Source of the DNA: Bryoerythrophyllum caledonicum
Taxonomy: Eukaryota > Streptophyta > Bryopsida > Pottiales > Pottiaceae
Direction of reading: 5' to 3'
Length of the DNA stretch: 64,000 nucleotides
Assembly: GCA_963971425.1 (NCBI GenBank)
Contig: OZ020515.1
Span: 13,532,291 to 13,596,290 of the forward strand
Below the pieces are notes generated by a model, which did not search any database, was not told where the DNA came from, and worked only from the letters and a program-made list of their open reading frames with translations. This document shows, one piece after another, positions 21,259 to 34,753 of this stretch (position 1 is its first letter; each line of letters starts with the position of its first letter). The position numbers and the translations under genes were made by a program.

Positions 21259-22754
21259 TCACCGGTAATGGTGAGACCCACTAGGTGAAGTTGATCTCCG
21301 ACAAACGTCAGGGGATGATGTTGAGGAGAGCCGGAAGATTGGAGGAGTTTCTTGCAAGAGTCCCTCTGGAAGCACGCTCTTCCATGTCTTGAGCGTTTCC
21401 GTGCTGGAGAGGAGAAACTTGCTCCAGCTCATGGAAGCGGCACGTTTGGGAGATCCAACGTCCCCTCTTCTTGCCTGGAACTCCCCGGATTTTTGAATGG
21501 TCTCGTTACCTTTGAAATTGTGGTGATCCTTACCGGAGTTGTTGGATCTTTGGTAGTCTGGGTTCCCCGAGTCTCTGGTCCTTCCGAAATCACGTTCCCC
21601 ACCAGCTCTTGCTTTTGTCCCCAAGTCTTCTCCATCTTCCGGCTAAGGTCGAGGAGGGACCGGATAATCTGTCCACGGTTGTATTTTTCCTCCTTCTCTA
21701 GAATCTCCATAAAGAGGAGGCTCCGGTTGACCGTGTCGACCGGAAAATTGAACGCAGTCCATACTTCCGTCAATGCACTGGCAAGGGCGTCACCCCGCTC
21801 TTCCGCCTCTTTCTGCGCCACCTGTGCTTCTGCCAAGGCTGCCAAGGCTGCCTTCGTCTCCTCGAGCTGCTTTTGGAGTCTTGCCCGGTCCCGGATGAGA
21901 GGAACCCACTCGTCCTCCAACACCTTTAGCCGGACCTCATTGGCTCGAAGCTCCTTCAGCCATGGGAAAATGTCGGCAATCACTTTGACTCCTACGTCGT
22001 GCAGGACCTTCTTGATAGCCTCTATGCTATCCGCATTCGTCTGATTTAGGAGTGCGGCTCGCCATGCTACATGAGTCAGCAGCTCCATAATATCTATACC
22101 GAGTCGTTCGGTGAGTTCCGGAAGCTCAGTCCGAGGTTCCCGGCCTGGTGCTGTTATTGGACGGCCTTGTTCCGGATCGGTGCGCTCCTCTTAAGGTTGG
22201 CTTGGGTTGGCGGGCTCCGGATTCGGCTTCTTGCTCACTAACATGCTCCTCTTTCGTGTGTTGGCGACTTGAGGGGGAGGTGGAGAGTCGAGTGTGTCAA
22301 GATCCTCTTTGGACTGAACCTCCGGTCCTCTGTACTCCTGAATGCTCAGAAGCTCTTTGTACACGTCCTGTTCCGTTGGAGTGAGGACCTCATGCTTGGC
22401 ATATTAATGCGTCAAGTATGAGGGGAGCGTTATTCTGGCCTTCTTTGCCTTCCGGAGGTTCTTGACCATCCGGTTGACCAAGTCACTCGTTAGAGAGTCC
22501 TAGTCTACTGAGAGCTTCCCCCTCATGGCCCCCAGAAACGTGCATGCCCATTTGCACACTACACGTTTTGGCTTCTCCAGATGGAAGATGGGGTTTAGAA
22601 ACCCGATAACTAACCGGGCATGGGGATCTTTGAGATCGTTGGCGCTATAGCCGTCCTTTGGGTTGGCGTTCCGGGAGAATTCTCTCTCCAGCAACTCGTC
22701 CCTCCTTTTCGCTATTTTCACCTCCCGTCCCGGAAGTTGTAGGTCCGCTGCCAT
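21259..22754 (-). pseudogene. Repetitive-element protein with coiled coil, copy 2
   Basis: Minus-strand frames 22754-22500 and 22088-21259 with readable protein between them. The N-terminal part has NPKDGYSANDLKDPHARLVI and FLNPIFHLEKPKRVVCKWAC, the same core as copy 1. A KKPNPEPANPSQP-type proline-rich linker follows, then a long coiled coil (RARLQKQLEETKAALAALAE, about 21800-21900) and a basic, serine/threonine-rich tail. Resemblance is to plant transposon-type structural proteins of unknown mechanism. The product is broken. Being the same family and strand as copy 1 suggests nested or tandem insertion of related elements. Confidence 0.45.
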
Positions 22755-25700
22755 TCTGGTTCCGCCCAGTGTTCCGGATGTGCTCTGAGCCTGCCGTCAA
22801 AGTGGTTGTCTTGAGTTCCCACTAACTTCGTGACCAGGAGCTCGTCCTTGATCCCCTAAGGCACCTCCATTATACAGACGCACCTCATAATCTCCAGGTA
22901 GTTGGCCAAGATCTTGATATCATCCTCGTCCGTTGGGTAGGCCGACATTACCTTCCGTATGGTGGGAGCTCCAATGGTGGCACAGTGGTCTTCACCTTCC
23001 TGACAGCTCGGTCTCTTGCTTCAACCATGGTGCCGGACTTGTTGCTTATAATCTCTTCTTGCACCTGTACACATTGTCCCCACAAAAGCTTTTTGCTATC
23101 GGAATAGTTCCGGACTAAATAAAGCAGAAGACGGAAAGCTTGGAAGAAGAGAGAGCAAAAGACGACAAAGAAGAAAGGTGACACCCTCCTTTTCTGACCC
23201 CTTTTAAATATGACACGACGTACGGATATCCATCAATGATGTCGGGCTCATGATGTCAGTTCGGGATCTGGATGTTATCCGGAATATTCTGTTTTCTAGA
23301 TGCTCCAGACGTCTGATTTCCGGAGAAGTGCCTATATAACACTGTTTAACGATTCCGGATAGGCCTATAGTCCTTGTTTCTTATTTCTACCTAGTTGTAC
23401 TATTCTGCACTACTCTATTCACTAATTTTATTTTATTTTTCGCTTTTTTACCGGATTTCAAGGCTATATCCGAAACCTTGTGGTAACAGATTCCCACAGC
23501 TACTGATTATGCATATTCATGCACCTTATGTGGTACAAGTTGAATTCCATCTAGAAGAGTTTAAATTCAAAGTATTCATTTGAAAGTTGATGGTGCACAC
23601 CTTGGCCTCTTTCAACAACGATTGAACTATATTCGACTCTTATTTTAGCACATATGTTGGCTCTTATGACTGCAAGTTGAATTGTGTGTGAAGAAGAGAG
23701 TTGATTGTGTCAATTTTGCAACATGCGGGTAGTACCAAGAGATGACTTCCAAGAATTAGGCAACAACCCATGGCGGAGGTGATCCTGGCCATAGAAATCC
23801 ACTTGCTAAGTCAAGAGGGTAGCAAAATGGTGAGCACTCAATGGTGAAGAAATCACAGTATTAAACACCACCATCGCCATGACCGGTGCATAGAGGGTGA
23901 TGCCATTGAGATACTATTCACATACCGTACGCATTAGCTCTTGCTTCCCTTACGATTCTATAAAGAAAAGATCCTCGATTGTTGTCCATTTATACTACAT
24001 AAACAAAACCGCAAAGATCGTTTTCTAAACACAATAGTCGACAATTTCTCATCAGATCTTAATCCATTTTAAGAAAATTTCAAGCAAACTGAAGAAATCC
24101 TCATAGCTAAGTCATGCAAAGAAAGTTTGTATGACGGACTTTGTGAGAACAAAACTCATGACTTCCAACGAGTTAAGCATAATAACTTCGCCGTCAACGA
24201 TGGATGCCCTAGATGTCTCTCCAAACCTTGAACAAGTCTTAAATTACAAATATATATTACTATACCAAAAATAAAATCTAAAATTATCTTTACAATTTAT
24301 TTGTTTTTAATTCAATTAAGTATGCCAAGTGGCAACACTAAAGATTTCTATGCCATTACAATTGATTACATGTATGAAATTATGCAAATATCCTTTTCTA
24401 TGACTTTACATTGAATTAATCCAATGTAAAGATTTAATGTAAGCTTAAAGCAGTACGATTTGAGTAATTCCTTTACAGTTTTTATTATTTAGTGTAAGAT
24501 TCACTCATTTGATTAGTATCAATCGATCTTTAATCATTTCTTTTTATAGTGATGCCATGATAACCTACTAGGCTTCATTTCTAGTGGGTATTAGGTATTA
24601 ATAGGTTACTTATATAAGTAAATATTGCTTTCTTTACCATTTTTTATTACTTCTATTGAATTTACTATCTACAATTATTTTGCAGTCTTATGTGTATAAA
24701 TCTTTTCCATTGAAAATGAATAGTCTTCCGGTTAGAAAACAAGGCAACAATTCATTCTCGGATCTCCTCTATCTAATTAAGACACTATCATACATGTTTG
24801 CAGGACTAATTTGGATATTAAATCCGTATCAATAAATAGAGCTAATTTATGAGTTTGTTCTTGTAAGTTGACCGCTATATGTAGATTGTCTAAGTTAGCT
24901 GCGAGCGTTTGGATCCGTTTTTCATGTTTCCAAGTGCTCCAACAATCATGGTGGTAAATCTTAATGAATTTGGCTTAGACCACATTGATCATATTATGAG
25001 GCAATTGAATATGATATTCTTTAATAATTGTTGACATTTTAAAAATTGCATTTATAAAATATAAGATAAAATGATATCGTTTGTGGAAATGTTTGTGGAT
25101 TATGAAAATAATAAACAAATACGTGAAGCAAAATATAAAATATTTTTAAAACAATTCAAATGTTTTAAAAATGGATCATACTACTAGTATTCTTAGATTC
25201 GATTATATTCAATATTATATGATTTATAAACTTATTTGTTTTTCATAGATTTCCTTGGATGAATTTAAAAACCATCAAGACCCTTTCGTAACTAACATTG
25301 AAATTGATTGAATTCAATCAATAAAATCTTGTTTTTATATAATCTCCCACTCAAGTTCAAGATTAAGAATGTAGCAATCCATGCACCTAATTATCCACGC
25401 CCAGATATTAAAAGGATAATATTCCAGGTCATTGAAAGAAAACCCTTGACCCCCAGCATCCACAGCCCCGACCCCATCCCACCCCACCCAAAATGGACGC
25501 AAGGGCACCAGAAATGACACAATTAGTGACTCACATGCAGTGGCCCCCCTAAAAAAAGCCCCGACCCCGTAAAACGACGGCTTTACGGCCCCCCTACGGC
25601 CCAGCGCAGCCCCCAAGGCCGCCCTCCTGCCCATGGGCCCGTGTGGGGCACGTCGGGGAACAGCGTGGCGCAGGGAACAGCTCAGCCAATCTTATCCAAA

Positions 25701-25849
25701 CTGCAAACGAAGCACCAGCGCAGCAACCCACCTGCCCCCGACGCCAATCCCCCGCACCCTTACATCCACGCTGCGGCAATCCCCCCCTCGCGTACACCGC
25801 CCCCGCGCCCTCTTGGTGCTGTCGTTGCCCCTTCTCCCATCATTCGTCG
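22755..25849. other. Intergenic region, no gene recognised
   Basis: The first 600 bases continue the CCGG-rich repeat. A TATATAA at 23334 precedes a short frame at 23395-23583 without similarity. From 23600 to 25300 the sequence is AT-rich and featureless. From about 25440 it becomes C-rich and leads into the GC-rich 5' region of the trehalose-phosphate synthase gene. Confidence 0.5.
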
Positions 25850-26329
25850 CAGCCAACGCCGCACGCAGTGCACCCACCGTTGTCGTTGTGTGCGCGCGCT
25901 CGCTCTCTATCTCTCTCTCTCTTCGTCCTCGTTGCGGCGTGGAATTTCACCCTTGGCGCCGTTTCAGTCTTTTGCGGAGGTGCGGTGTCGAGGCAGCGCG
26001 TCTTTTCTGGCGCCGTCGTTATTGGTACCGAGTCAGGGTTTGTTTGTGAGGCCCGGGGGGCGGGTGTTGTGCGTGAGGGGGCAGGGCTAGGGTTTGTTGT
26101 TTTGGGAGGTGCGATCTGGGGGTTTGGAGGGGTGGTAGGGTTTGGCTGATTGTTTTGTTTGTGTGTGTAGAAATCTGGCAGGGGAGTGGATGCTGGCGGC
26201 GCTCATGGAGAGCGATGGGGTGTGGGAGCGGTGTTGGAGGCGAAGCTGGTGAGGGAGGGGATGTTGTGGTTCTAGGTTTTGGCCTGGGGATGGAGTAGAG
26301 GTAGAGTGGTGTCTGTGTGGTGCGGAACG
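25850..26329 (+). promoter_or_regulatory. GC-rich 5' region and leader of the TPS gene
   Basis: A pyrimidine tract with CTCTCTATCTCTCTCTCT (25901-25922) is typical of plant core promoters and leaders. GTGTGTGTAG at 26161-26170 looks like a splice acceptor, so a 5'-UTR intron is plausible; its donor is not clear. Long overlapping open frames on both strands here come from high GC and are not supported as genes. Confidence 0.45.
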
Positions 26330-29274
26330 ATGGTGTCGCGGTCGTATAGCAATCTGCTGGATCTGAATGAGGACTCCACGATATCCGGCGACTATGTAGT
26401 AGGTTCGATGCGGCGGAGCGGCAGCCGCGGTATGCCGCGCGCGATCTCCACGGGGGGTTTGCATGGCGGGGAGAATTACGACGACGACAGGTCCGTTGGG
26501 CGCCAGGAGAGCGTCGGCTCCGAGGCCTCGGTGCTCACGGAGGAGCATCGCATGCTAGTGGTGGCGCACATGTTGCCGCTGAACGCCAAGCCGTCGCCGG
26601 ACGGGTACGTGTTTGACTGGGACAAGGACTCGTTGCTGTGGCAGCTGCGCGACGGATTGCCGGATGCCATGGAGGTCATTTACATCGGGTGCTTGAAGGT
26701 GGACGTGGACGACTCGGATCAGGACGAAGTTGCCGACATGCTGCTCCGTAATTTCGGTTGTGTGCCCGCGTTTCTGCCGCCGGATCTGAAATCCAGGTTT
26801 TATCACGGGTTTTGTAAGCAGATGTTGTGGCCGTTGTTCCACTACCTGCTGCCTTTGAGCCCCGAGCACGGCGGTCGCTTCAATCGCGCGTGGTGGCAGG
26901 CGTATGTGTCTGTGAATAAGATCTTCGCCGACAAGGTGATGGAGGTGATCAGCCCCGATGATGACTATGTGTGGGTGCATGACTACCATCTCATGGTGCT
27001 GCCTACATTTTTGCGCAAGCGCTTCAATAAGGTGAAGCTGGGGTTCTTTTTGCACAGCCCGTTTCCATCGTCGGAGATTTATCGGACGCTGCCCGTGCGC
27101 GATGAGATTCTGAGGGCGCTTCTTAATGCGGATTTGATAGGGTTTCACACCTTTGATTACGCGCGGCATTTTCTCTCGTGTTGCAGCCGGATGCTAGGCC
27201 TGGATTACGAGTCGAAGAGGGGGAACATCGGATTAGAGTATTATGGCCGCACGGTGGGGATTAAGATCATGCCTGTGGGGATTCACTCGGGCCAGTTCGA
27301 TGCGAGCCTGAAGATGGCGGACACCAAGTGGCGGATTGGTGAGCTGAAGGAGCAGTTCAAGGGGATGACGGTTTTGCTCGGGGTGGACGACATGGACATA
27401 TTCAAAGGCATCGGGTTGAAGTTTTTGGCTATGGAGGAACTTCTCAGGCTACATCCCCAATGGCAGGGGAAGGTGGTGATGATACAGATCGCTAATCCAG
27501 CGAGGGGCAGAGGCAAGGATGTGTTGGAGGCTCAGAACGAGGCCCACGCGATTCGTGACAAAGTGAATGAGGAGTATGGGAATGAGCAGTACCAGCCCAT
27601 TGTTTTAGTGGAGAGGGCTGTGCCATTGTACGAGCGCATTGCGTATTACACAATCGCAGACTGCTGTGTGGTGACGGCGGTACGTGATGGTCTTAACTTG
27701 ATACCGTACGAGTACACTGTGTGCAGAGAAGGTGCTCCGCTGTTGATCGACTCTGCCAATTATCCTCATGAGTCGCAATTGAAGAGAAGCATGTTGATAG
27801 TGTCGGAGTTCATTGGGTGTTCGCCGTCTTTGAGCGGTGCCATTCGAGTGAATCCTTGGAACATCGAGATGGTTGCTGAGGCTATGAACAGCGCGATCAC
27901 AATGAAAGAGCATGAGCAGCATTTGCGCCATGAGAAGCATTACAAGTATGTGGGCACCCACGATGTTGCTTACTGGGCGAGGAGCTACATGATGGACTTG
28001 GAACGAACGTGCAGTGATCACTCCAGGCGTCGGTGTTACGGGATCGGTTTTGGGCTGGGTTTTCGGGTGGTAGCTTTGGATCCTAGCTTCAAGAAGTTAC
28101 GGACTGAACTTATTGTGGCCGCTTACAAGAAGAGTTCTTGCAGAGCTCTGCTTCTGGATTACGATGGAACTGTGATGCCTACGTCAAACAAGGAGAGTCC
28201 CAGTCCGGAGGTTTTGGAGCTTTTGAATACGCTTTGCAGTGACCCTAAGAATGTTGTGTTCATTGTAAGCGGGCGGCCGCGCGAAAAACTTGAAGAATGG
28301 TTTGCTCCCTGCGAGAACCTAGGTCTTGCTGCTGAACATGGTTATTTCTACAGGTAATAATCCGTTTTTCTGCTTAGGGTTCAGGGGATTTGGGTAATGA
28401 TTTTTGGATGCTTCTCCGCTTCTACAGTCCATTCTCGGTATTTGTAGCCTGACTGAATCTGCTTCCTACTATCTGGAATTGTTCACAGGTGGCGACGGGA
28501 TTCAGAATGGGCAACATGCAGGTTTCAGAGTGTGTCAGAATGGGATCGATTCAATGTCATCGACCGTGAACCGTCCGTGAGCTTTGAGTGGAAGCTGGTG
28601 GCACAGCCGGTCATGGAGCTTTATACAGAGTCAACTGATGGCTCGTACGTTGAGAAGAAAGAGAGTGCATTGGTGTGGCATCATCGCTTTGCAGACCCTG
28701 ACTTTGGATCTTGGCAAGCAAAAGAGTTGCAAGATCACCTTGAAAGTGTTTTGGCTAATGAACCTGTCACGGTCAAGCGTGGCGCGCAAATTGTTGAAGT
28801 TACACCACAGGTATGTAATGGAGGAACAAAACTGGTGCCAATGGGTCCTAGTTAGGGATTGCTTTTTTCTGGTAGAAGGTATTAATACAGCAACAAAGAC
28901 GAAAAAGTGTCTATACCAGGCAAGTGATGTGTATTTCCTTTTCTGCATCGCAGGGGGTGAGCAAGGGAGTCGTGGTGGAGAAATTGCTCTTGATGATGAA
29001 GAGGGAACATGGATCCTTGCCAGACATGGTGCTGTGTGTGGGAGATGATCGATCAGACGAGAACATGTTCGAGAGCATTGAGGATCTCATGAGCGAGGCT
29101 CCTTCTGCAGAAGTATTTGCTTGCACAGTGGGTCAAAAACCCAGTAAAGCCAAGTACTATTTGGATGATGTTGTGGAGGTGATCCGGATGCTACAAGGAT
29201 TGGCAACTGCATCTAATCCGGGGTCGGCCTCATCACTTCCTGCGCTTGCTGATTTCTCATCACTTCATATTTAG
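26330..29274 (+). CDS. TPS: Class II trehalose-6-phosphate synthase/phosphatase-like protein
   Basis: Exons 26330-28353, 28489-28810 and 28954-29274, with GT-AG introns of 135 and 143 bp, give 888 residues, the usual length. The start MVSRSYSNLLDL is the family's typical N-terminus, so it is preferred to the in-frame codon at 26279. The glycosyltransferase-20 domain fills about residues 60-560 and ends with VRDGLNLIPYEYTVCR, a class II (TPS5-11 type) form. The phosphatase-like domain has LLLDYDGT (about 607-614), SGRPR (about 647) and GDDRSDEN (812-819). Class II proteins are cytosolic and mostly regulatory: they modulate SnRK1 and sugar signalling and usually lack measurable synthase activity. 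Two introns at these sites match other plant class II genes. The gene looks intact. Confidence 0.95.
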
Positions 29275-30900
29275 GTGAGTGCTCTTGCAGGACCCGAGAC
29301 CTACAAATGTTGTGAGTGAGCTTCATTGAGGCTCATATGGAAACTACTATGATGGTCTAGAGAACCACACAATCATGGTCGAATGAACTGTGATTGTTCA
29401 GAGTTTACTCAAAGAATACAGTAGGTGCGGTAAACTAGGCTGTCGCAAATTGGACCTTTTTAAGGAGGAGGAAAGCAATGAGGGAACAGAGATTGAGAAA
29501 GATGATCAGCTCAGTGTAGGAACTGGAGCAGTGGTCAGTCTTCTCACTGAGGAATAATGATACGTATGGGAGGCTTGTAGAGTTTTTCCAAGTTTGTGAC
29601 GTGTGTGAATAGCAAAGATCAAGAGGACTTTACCGTTATGGTGTTTTTGTTATTCAATGCCCTGTCAAAGCTGCTCTCTGTGGGCTATGTCTTATGCAGG
29701 TGGCTGCTTAGGAGCTGCTAAGAGCTAGAGGTAGATTAATGCAAAGAGATACTTTCTGCAGCTGAATGCACTGGACTATTTCGGGTATACCACGAAGACT
29801 TGCTCTTTGAGTTTTTTGCAAGCCTGTTCTCACGATTGGTACTATGTATACTATTTGTGGCTTCAGTTGCATCGTGGGCATGTGTCTTTACACAGGTGCT
29901 TTTCCAAAGATGTCTACTGATTCACTTTCTTTGCTGGTCACAGGGGTTGGGAGCAGGAACATGCCAACTGGTTCAAGGACAGTGCCGAGTGCGGGCTTGT
30001 GAACGAGTGGCTGCTAAGCGGTGCTCATACATGGCTGAAAATCGAGCTCGTGGTTCAGGTTGTGATTGATTGCAAATAGAAAAAAAAGTGTGTTTTTTGC
30101 ACGGGAAGAATGGAGTCAAATTTTCTACAGTCATTACCTTTGTTTAGGTTGTTTTGAAATTCTGTAACAGTGTTGGATTTGTTACTCCGTCACCGCAACA
30201 ATCTGTGCTGAGACTTCTCTTGAGAAAATTTGGATATTCGGTTGATGCAAAATAGTTTTGATTCAGTGGCCACATCACATGTAAGGAAATATATGACGTT
30301 ATCCCCTCTACAAATCTACTGCATTTGTTTCGATTCCTGTGGCGTGTCATTCTGTACATGAAACTTCTCTCTTCATGAAAGTAAAAGCAGTCGGAATGAT
30401 GAAGCAATGTTCTGGATACGTTATCTGAAATTCAGGAGGTAAGGAGTGGAACTTGTGTGATCCTCTAACTGCCAGCATTGAAACCTAGAAGTAGCCCGGA
30501 TTTCAAGAATGTCTGCACCGGGGTTTGGGGTCCACTTGTTCCTTGGCCCACCTCCGAACGAGAGGACACACTTTGGATCCCATTCGCAGTATTTACCAGG
30601 GTCAAGAACAATACCCACATCACAACTACCCCAAAATTCTGGGTACCAACCATAGTTGTACCAATCCCAAAATTAGTTGTGTCCAGTCAAGCGACCCCGC
30701 ACCATATCCGTTATCCATCCCTTGTTTTAAAACGAAGATTCAGTTGTCCTCAGAAGTTCAGTGATCTTCATGATCAGCGGAATGAGAATCAAAGAACATG
30801 CCAATCCATTCCCACCCTTTTCTTGTCCTTTCTACCCAACAACCAAACTGTGAAACAACTCACGAATAGGACCATATCCCACAACCGTTACATCTCCGAA
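29275..30900. other. TPS 3' region and intergenic sequence
   Basis: The 3' untranslated region probably extends several hundred bases. Short frames (29800-30069, 30478-31032) show no similarity and have no coding context. Nothing else seen until the COX15 promoter. Confidence 0.5.
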
Positions 30901-30902
30901 GC

Positions 30903-31025
30903 TGACGTGGCAAGCGTATATTCATATCCGACGTGGCAAAACCGTTTTACCGAACCACCGCCGAGTCTGATGACGTGGCAGAAAAGGAACTTCGATGAGC
31001 CTTCTCCTCCGCGGCTGACGTGGCA
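30903..31025 (+). promoter_or_regulatory. Four GACGTGGCA boxes upstream of COX15
   Basis: GACGTGGCA occurs at 30904-30912, 30930-30938, 30972-30980 and 31017-31025; three of them read TGACGTGGCA. This is an ACGT-core site (C-box/G-box hybrid) of the kind bound by plant bZIP factors. All four are in the same orientation, 26-45 bp apart and 210-330 bp upstream of the COX15 start, so they probably belong to its promoter. Confidence 0.65.
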
Positions 31026-31233
31026 CGAGTGAAACCAGTTCGGTGACGAGACGAAAATTAGGGCAAGCAACTGAGCGACGTCGACATGGGTTTTGTGTCA
31101 ACAGACACACATGCTTCGGTGCCCTGTGTAGGGTTCCGGAATTTCGGAGTTCCATCGGAGAGGTTAGTGAAATCTGGGAGTTGGGTGTGTGTGTTTTGTA
31201 CTGGAAGGGAGGTGAGGAGGGTGGGGTTTTGGG

Positions 31234-34200
31234 ATGCGGGGGGCTCGGGTGCTGGCCCGTGCTGCGGCAGCGCTCGGTCGCCACCATGGGCCCCATTTCA
31301 GTGCCAAGAGTGCAGCCAAGGAAGCTTTTGTGGAGGTCTTCGGAGGAAGGACGCCGTGGAGGGCGGGGCTGGGCATTGTGAGCCGGGCCGGGGTTGATTC
31401 ATTCGCTTCCTCGTCCCTCTTCTCCAAGGTACTTCTCTCATTCGATCTGGCGTTCTTAATGTGTTTTTGAAAATTTTGGTGTTTTTGATGTTTTTGATAT
31501 TCCTGAATTTTTTGTTTTCTTAAAATAGTTTTTTCCTGATTTATTTTGGTTTTTATTGACATTTTGGGTTTTTTTATTTCTTTTTTCGAAATTCTCGTGG
31601 AGGATTGTATTTTGTTTGGCAATGGTGTGATATGGAGCTGAGAGCGATGGGTTGTGAGGGTTGTTTGGAGGTATAGGGTTTTGGATTTAGAGGGTTTAAG
31701 AAACTTACAAGTGAGTTTATTGTAGATTTTTGTGTTTTTTGGTACGATGTTTGTAATCGGTTAGCTATTGAATTGAGCGGTATTTTGAAGTGTGAGGAAC
31801 TTTTGAACCTGTTTCTAGCAGTCACGTCCAACCTAAATTGGTGTATCAAGAAAATGGGACTAATGTCATTGACATCTGAGTTAATAGCATCAAGGAGCTG
31901 GAAGGAATCTTGTAACTCACAACGATGAATACGCTGATTCAAATTCCATCTCCTCTTCTTCTTCTTCCATGTGGTCTGCAGGTGTATGCGACTGACAACG
32001 TTGAACACTATTTTCGTTAGATACATTGTGCACATCAATTTCATCTTTAAGCAAGAATAGTACCAAATAGGTCAATAACCCTCTATAAAAGTGTAAAGAA
32101 TATACAAAACAAAAGGTTGGCGATGAACAATTGGTTAGTACAATGTGCTAAAGTCGTGATGAAATGTTTTCCTTTTGTGTTCTAGGCACACGTTGTGAGC
32201 CGAGGCTGCCGGATGTCCACATTATCATTAGGAGCTGGATCAGTAAAGGAAGTGGTTTCTCTCGTGAAAGGAGGCGTGGTTGCGCAGAAGAGAGTTGGAA
32301 CATGGTTATTCGGCTGCACCGGCTGGGTGTTCAGCATGGTGGTACTAGGGGGCGTGACGCGCCTCACTCGCTCCGGGCTCTCCATGACAGACTGGAAGTT
32401 TGTGGGGAGCTTGCCTCCTCTTACGGAGGAGCAGTGGCAGATGGAGTTTCTCAAGTACCAATCGTCTCCCGAGTATAGGCGGTGAGTCTTCATCAATTAA
32501 CTGTATGTCTTCTCATTTCAACATCATAATAGAGGCATTTTTAAAGCCACTGGAAACTCTGAATAATACACCCCTCTTTTTTTCTCTAAATAGTTCTCAA
32601 TTCATCTATAATCAGTTCAAAAGGAGAGAAAGGCGGCTAATATTCTTTGTATCTCATGCGAGTTCTCTTTTCACTCTGAAAGATGTCTCAAGTTTAGAAA
32701 CCACCAAGCTGTACCATTGACTGAATTTAAGGATAGAGCATTACGCTCTTCTATTGATCTAATAACCACTTAGAGTGAGGAAGAGTGATCAGAAGGAGGG
32801 GTATCTTAATGAAACTTTGAGTGCCTTTGGAAAGAAGTCTAATGCACTCGGGGGTTTTTGCCTTTCATGTTGAAGGCTAGTATTGGAGCCAACAGCCTTT
32901 AACAAGTGTTGGTCATGATGCAGGGTGAACAAGGGGATGAGTCTGAATGAGTTCAAGTTCATCTTCTGGATGGAATACGCTCATCGAATGTGGGGCCGAG
33001 CATTGGGTATTGTGTTTGCCGGGCCTTTTGCGTACTTTGTTCTCAGGGGCTACATCACGCAGCGCCTGGCGTTAAGACTCTGTACCTTGATGACCATGGG
33101 AGCTGCACAAGGTTTTGTTGGATGGTGGATGGTCAAGAGCGGCCTCGAGGTATTCTTCAAGTGTTCATTGATGTTCTCGCTGGCTTGAATGGCATACAGA
33201 ATCAGGATTGTTTGTTGTGATATAAACTCTTTGCGTGTGCTAGTATAACTTGAGACTGGATTCCAGCGTTATGTGTATTTTGCTGCTGTTTTAATAATCA
33301 TGGAAGATATTCGCAGGAGCCAGAGACGGAGTATGTACAGCCAAGGGTGAGTCCGTATAGACTCGCTGCACACCTCACTTCGGCCTTTGCCATTTATTCA
33401 GGCCTCTTCTGGACTGCGCTGGCGGTGGTGTCTCCTCATCCCACTCTTTCTGGGGAAGCTGCCAAGGCCGCCATGAAGGTGCGCCGGTTTGCAGTTCCAG
33501 TGGCTGCTCTTGTTGGCATAACTGCTATCTCAGGAGCTTTTGTAGCCGGAAATGATGCCGTAAGCTCTCTCCTGCAACTCCTCTTTCCATCAGAATCATG
33601 GAAGCATCACGCAACCTGTTGCATTTCTGGAAATCATGCTTCCAACTTAGACGTGTACTTCTAAACGATGCCTCATTTTGCTGAATCTGGCGCTGCAGGG
33701 ACATGCATACAACACTTTCCCCAAAATGGGGGATAATTGGATACCCGAGGGACTGATGGACATGAAGCCTTTTTTCCGTAACTTCTTTGAGAACACAGCT
33801 ACAGTTCAGGTTAGTCTTATTTTCCTGGTTTATCAAATTATCAGCCAGGAGATATCTTCGTGAGTGCAACTTGGGGTCTTTCTTTTTCTTCAGTCGGTAT
33901 GATAGGTGTTTTTGGTAATTCAATTCTTGGCGTTTTGTTTGTTCGAGGTTTATGTTGTTTGGATAATCATTGTAGTTATCATTAGATTCTGAGCACTCTC
34001 TGGTTCCCCAGCTTGATCATCGCATATTGGCCACCACAACCTTGTTAAGTGTAACCGGAATGTGGGCGGCCACTCGCAAGCTGCCTTTGGATCCGCGTGT
34101 TCGCACTTTGTTGAATGCCACCTTCGGAATGGCTGCTCTTCAGGTAGCGTCCCCATTTCGCTTATTCCTTCATTAATAATCGTACCTACACTGATTATCG

Positions 34201-34753
34201 CTAAAAGGGAGGGTAGGTATTTCGTAATCAGTGAAGGTGATATTAAAAAACATGGCTGTTAATATTTAGCCCTCACTGCAAAATAGAGCGTGCTTTGGGA
34301 ATTGCAAGACCCCCATTCAGTGTTGTCGCCTTGTATGAGAAGCATGTGGGTGTTGAGACTACAAAGGGATTTGTTTTCTCATGTTGCAATCCTACCTAAA
34401 ACGACTGTTTCTCCTCTGACACGTGATGGATTGGGTTGCAGCATGAGACCATACCCCGAGTAGGCGTTCTAGAACTGACCACACATTGGGGGGTGCAATT
34501 CTAAGTGAGTCATAGATTGTAGAGTCCTGCCACTTCACCTTATCTGAACAATGTTGTGGAATTTGTGCAACAGGTGACGTTGGGAATCTCAACGTTGTTG
34601 ATGTACGTGCCGGTCTCGTTGGGAGCTGCACACCAAGCTGGTGCCCTCACTCTTTTTACCATTGTGCTCAGCCTTATGCATGCCTTGCGCCGACCCTCGC
34701 CAGGATCCGTGGCTGCAACGCAGAAGCTCTGGGCAAGCAAGGTTTCTTTATAA
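31234..34753 (+). CDS. COX15: Haem A synthase, mitochondrial (COX15)
   Basis: Seven exons: 31234-31428, 32186-32481, 32924-33149, 33317-33559, 33699-33809, 34012-34143 and 34574-34753, all GT-AG, giving 460 residues. The enzyme oxidises the C8 methyl group of haem O to make haem A for cytochrome c oxidase and sits in the mitochondrial inner membrane. The first exon (65 residues, rich in Arg and Ala, few acids) is a transit peptide. The four conserved histidines are present: MEYAHRMWGR (about 184), LAAHL (258), DHR (360) and AAHQAGAL (421). GAFVAGNDA, NTFPKMG and GISTLLMYVP are family signatures. It lies head-to-tail with TPS, about 2 kb apart, and appears intact. Confidence 0.93.

Noticed and set aside
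25633-26149. Three overlapping plus-strand open frames upstream of TPS
   Set aside because: All arise from GC-rich leader DNA; no conserved protein pattern, and the region carries leader and splice-like signals instead.
26555-27169. Long minus-strand open frame opposite TPS
   Set aside because: It mirrors the high-GC codon pattern of the TPS exon; histidine- and arginine-rich shadow without similarity.
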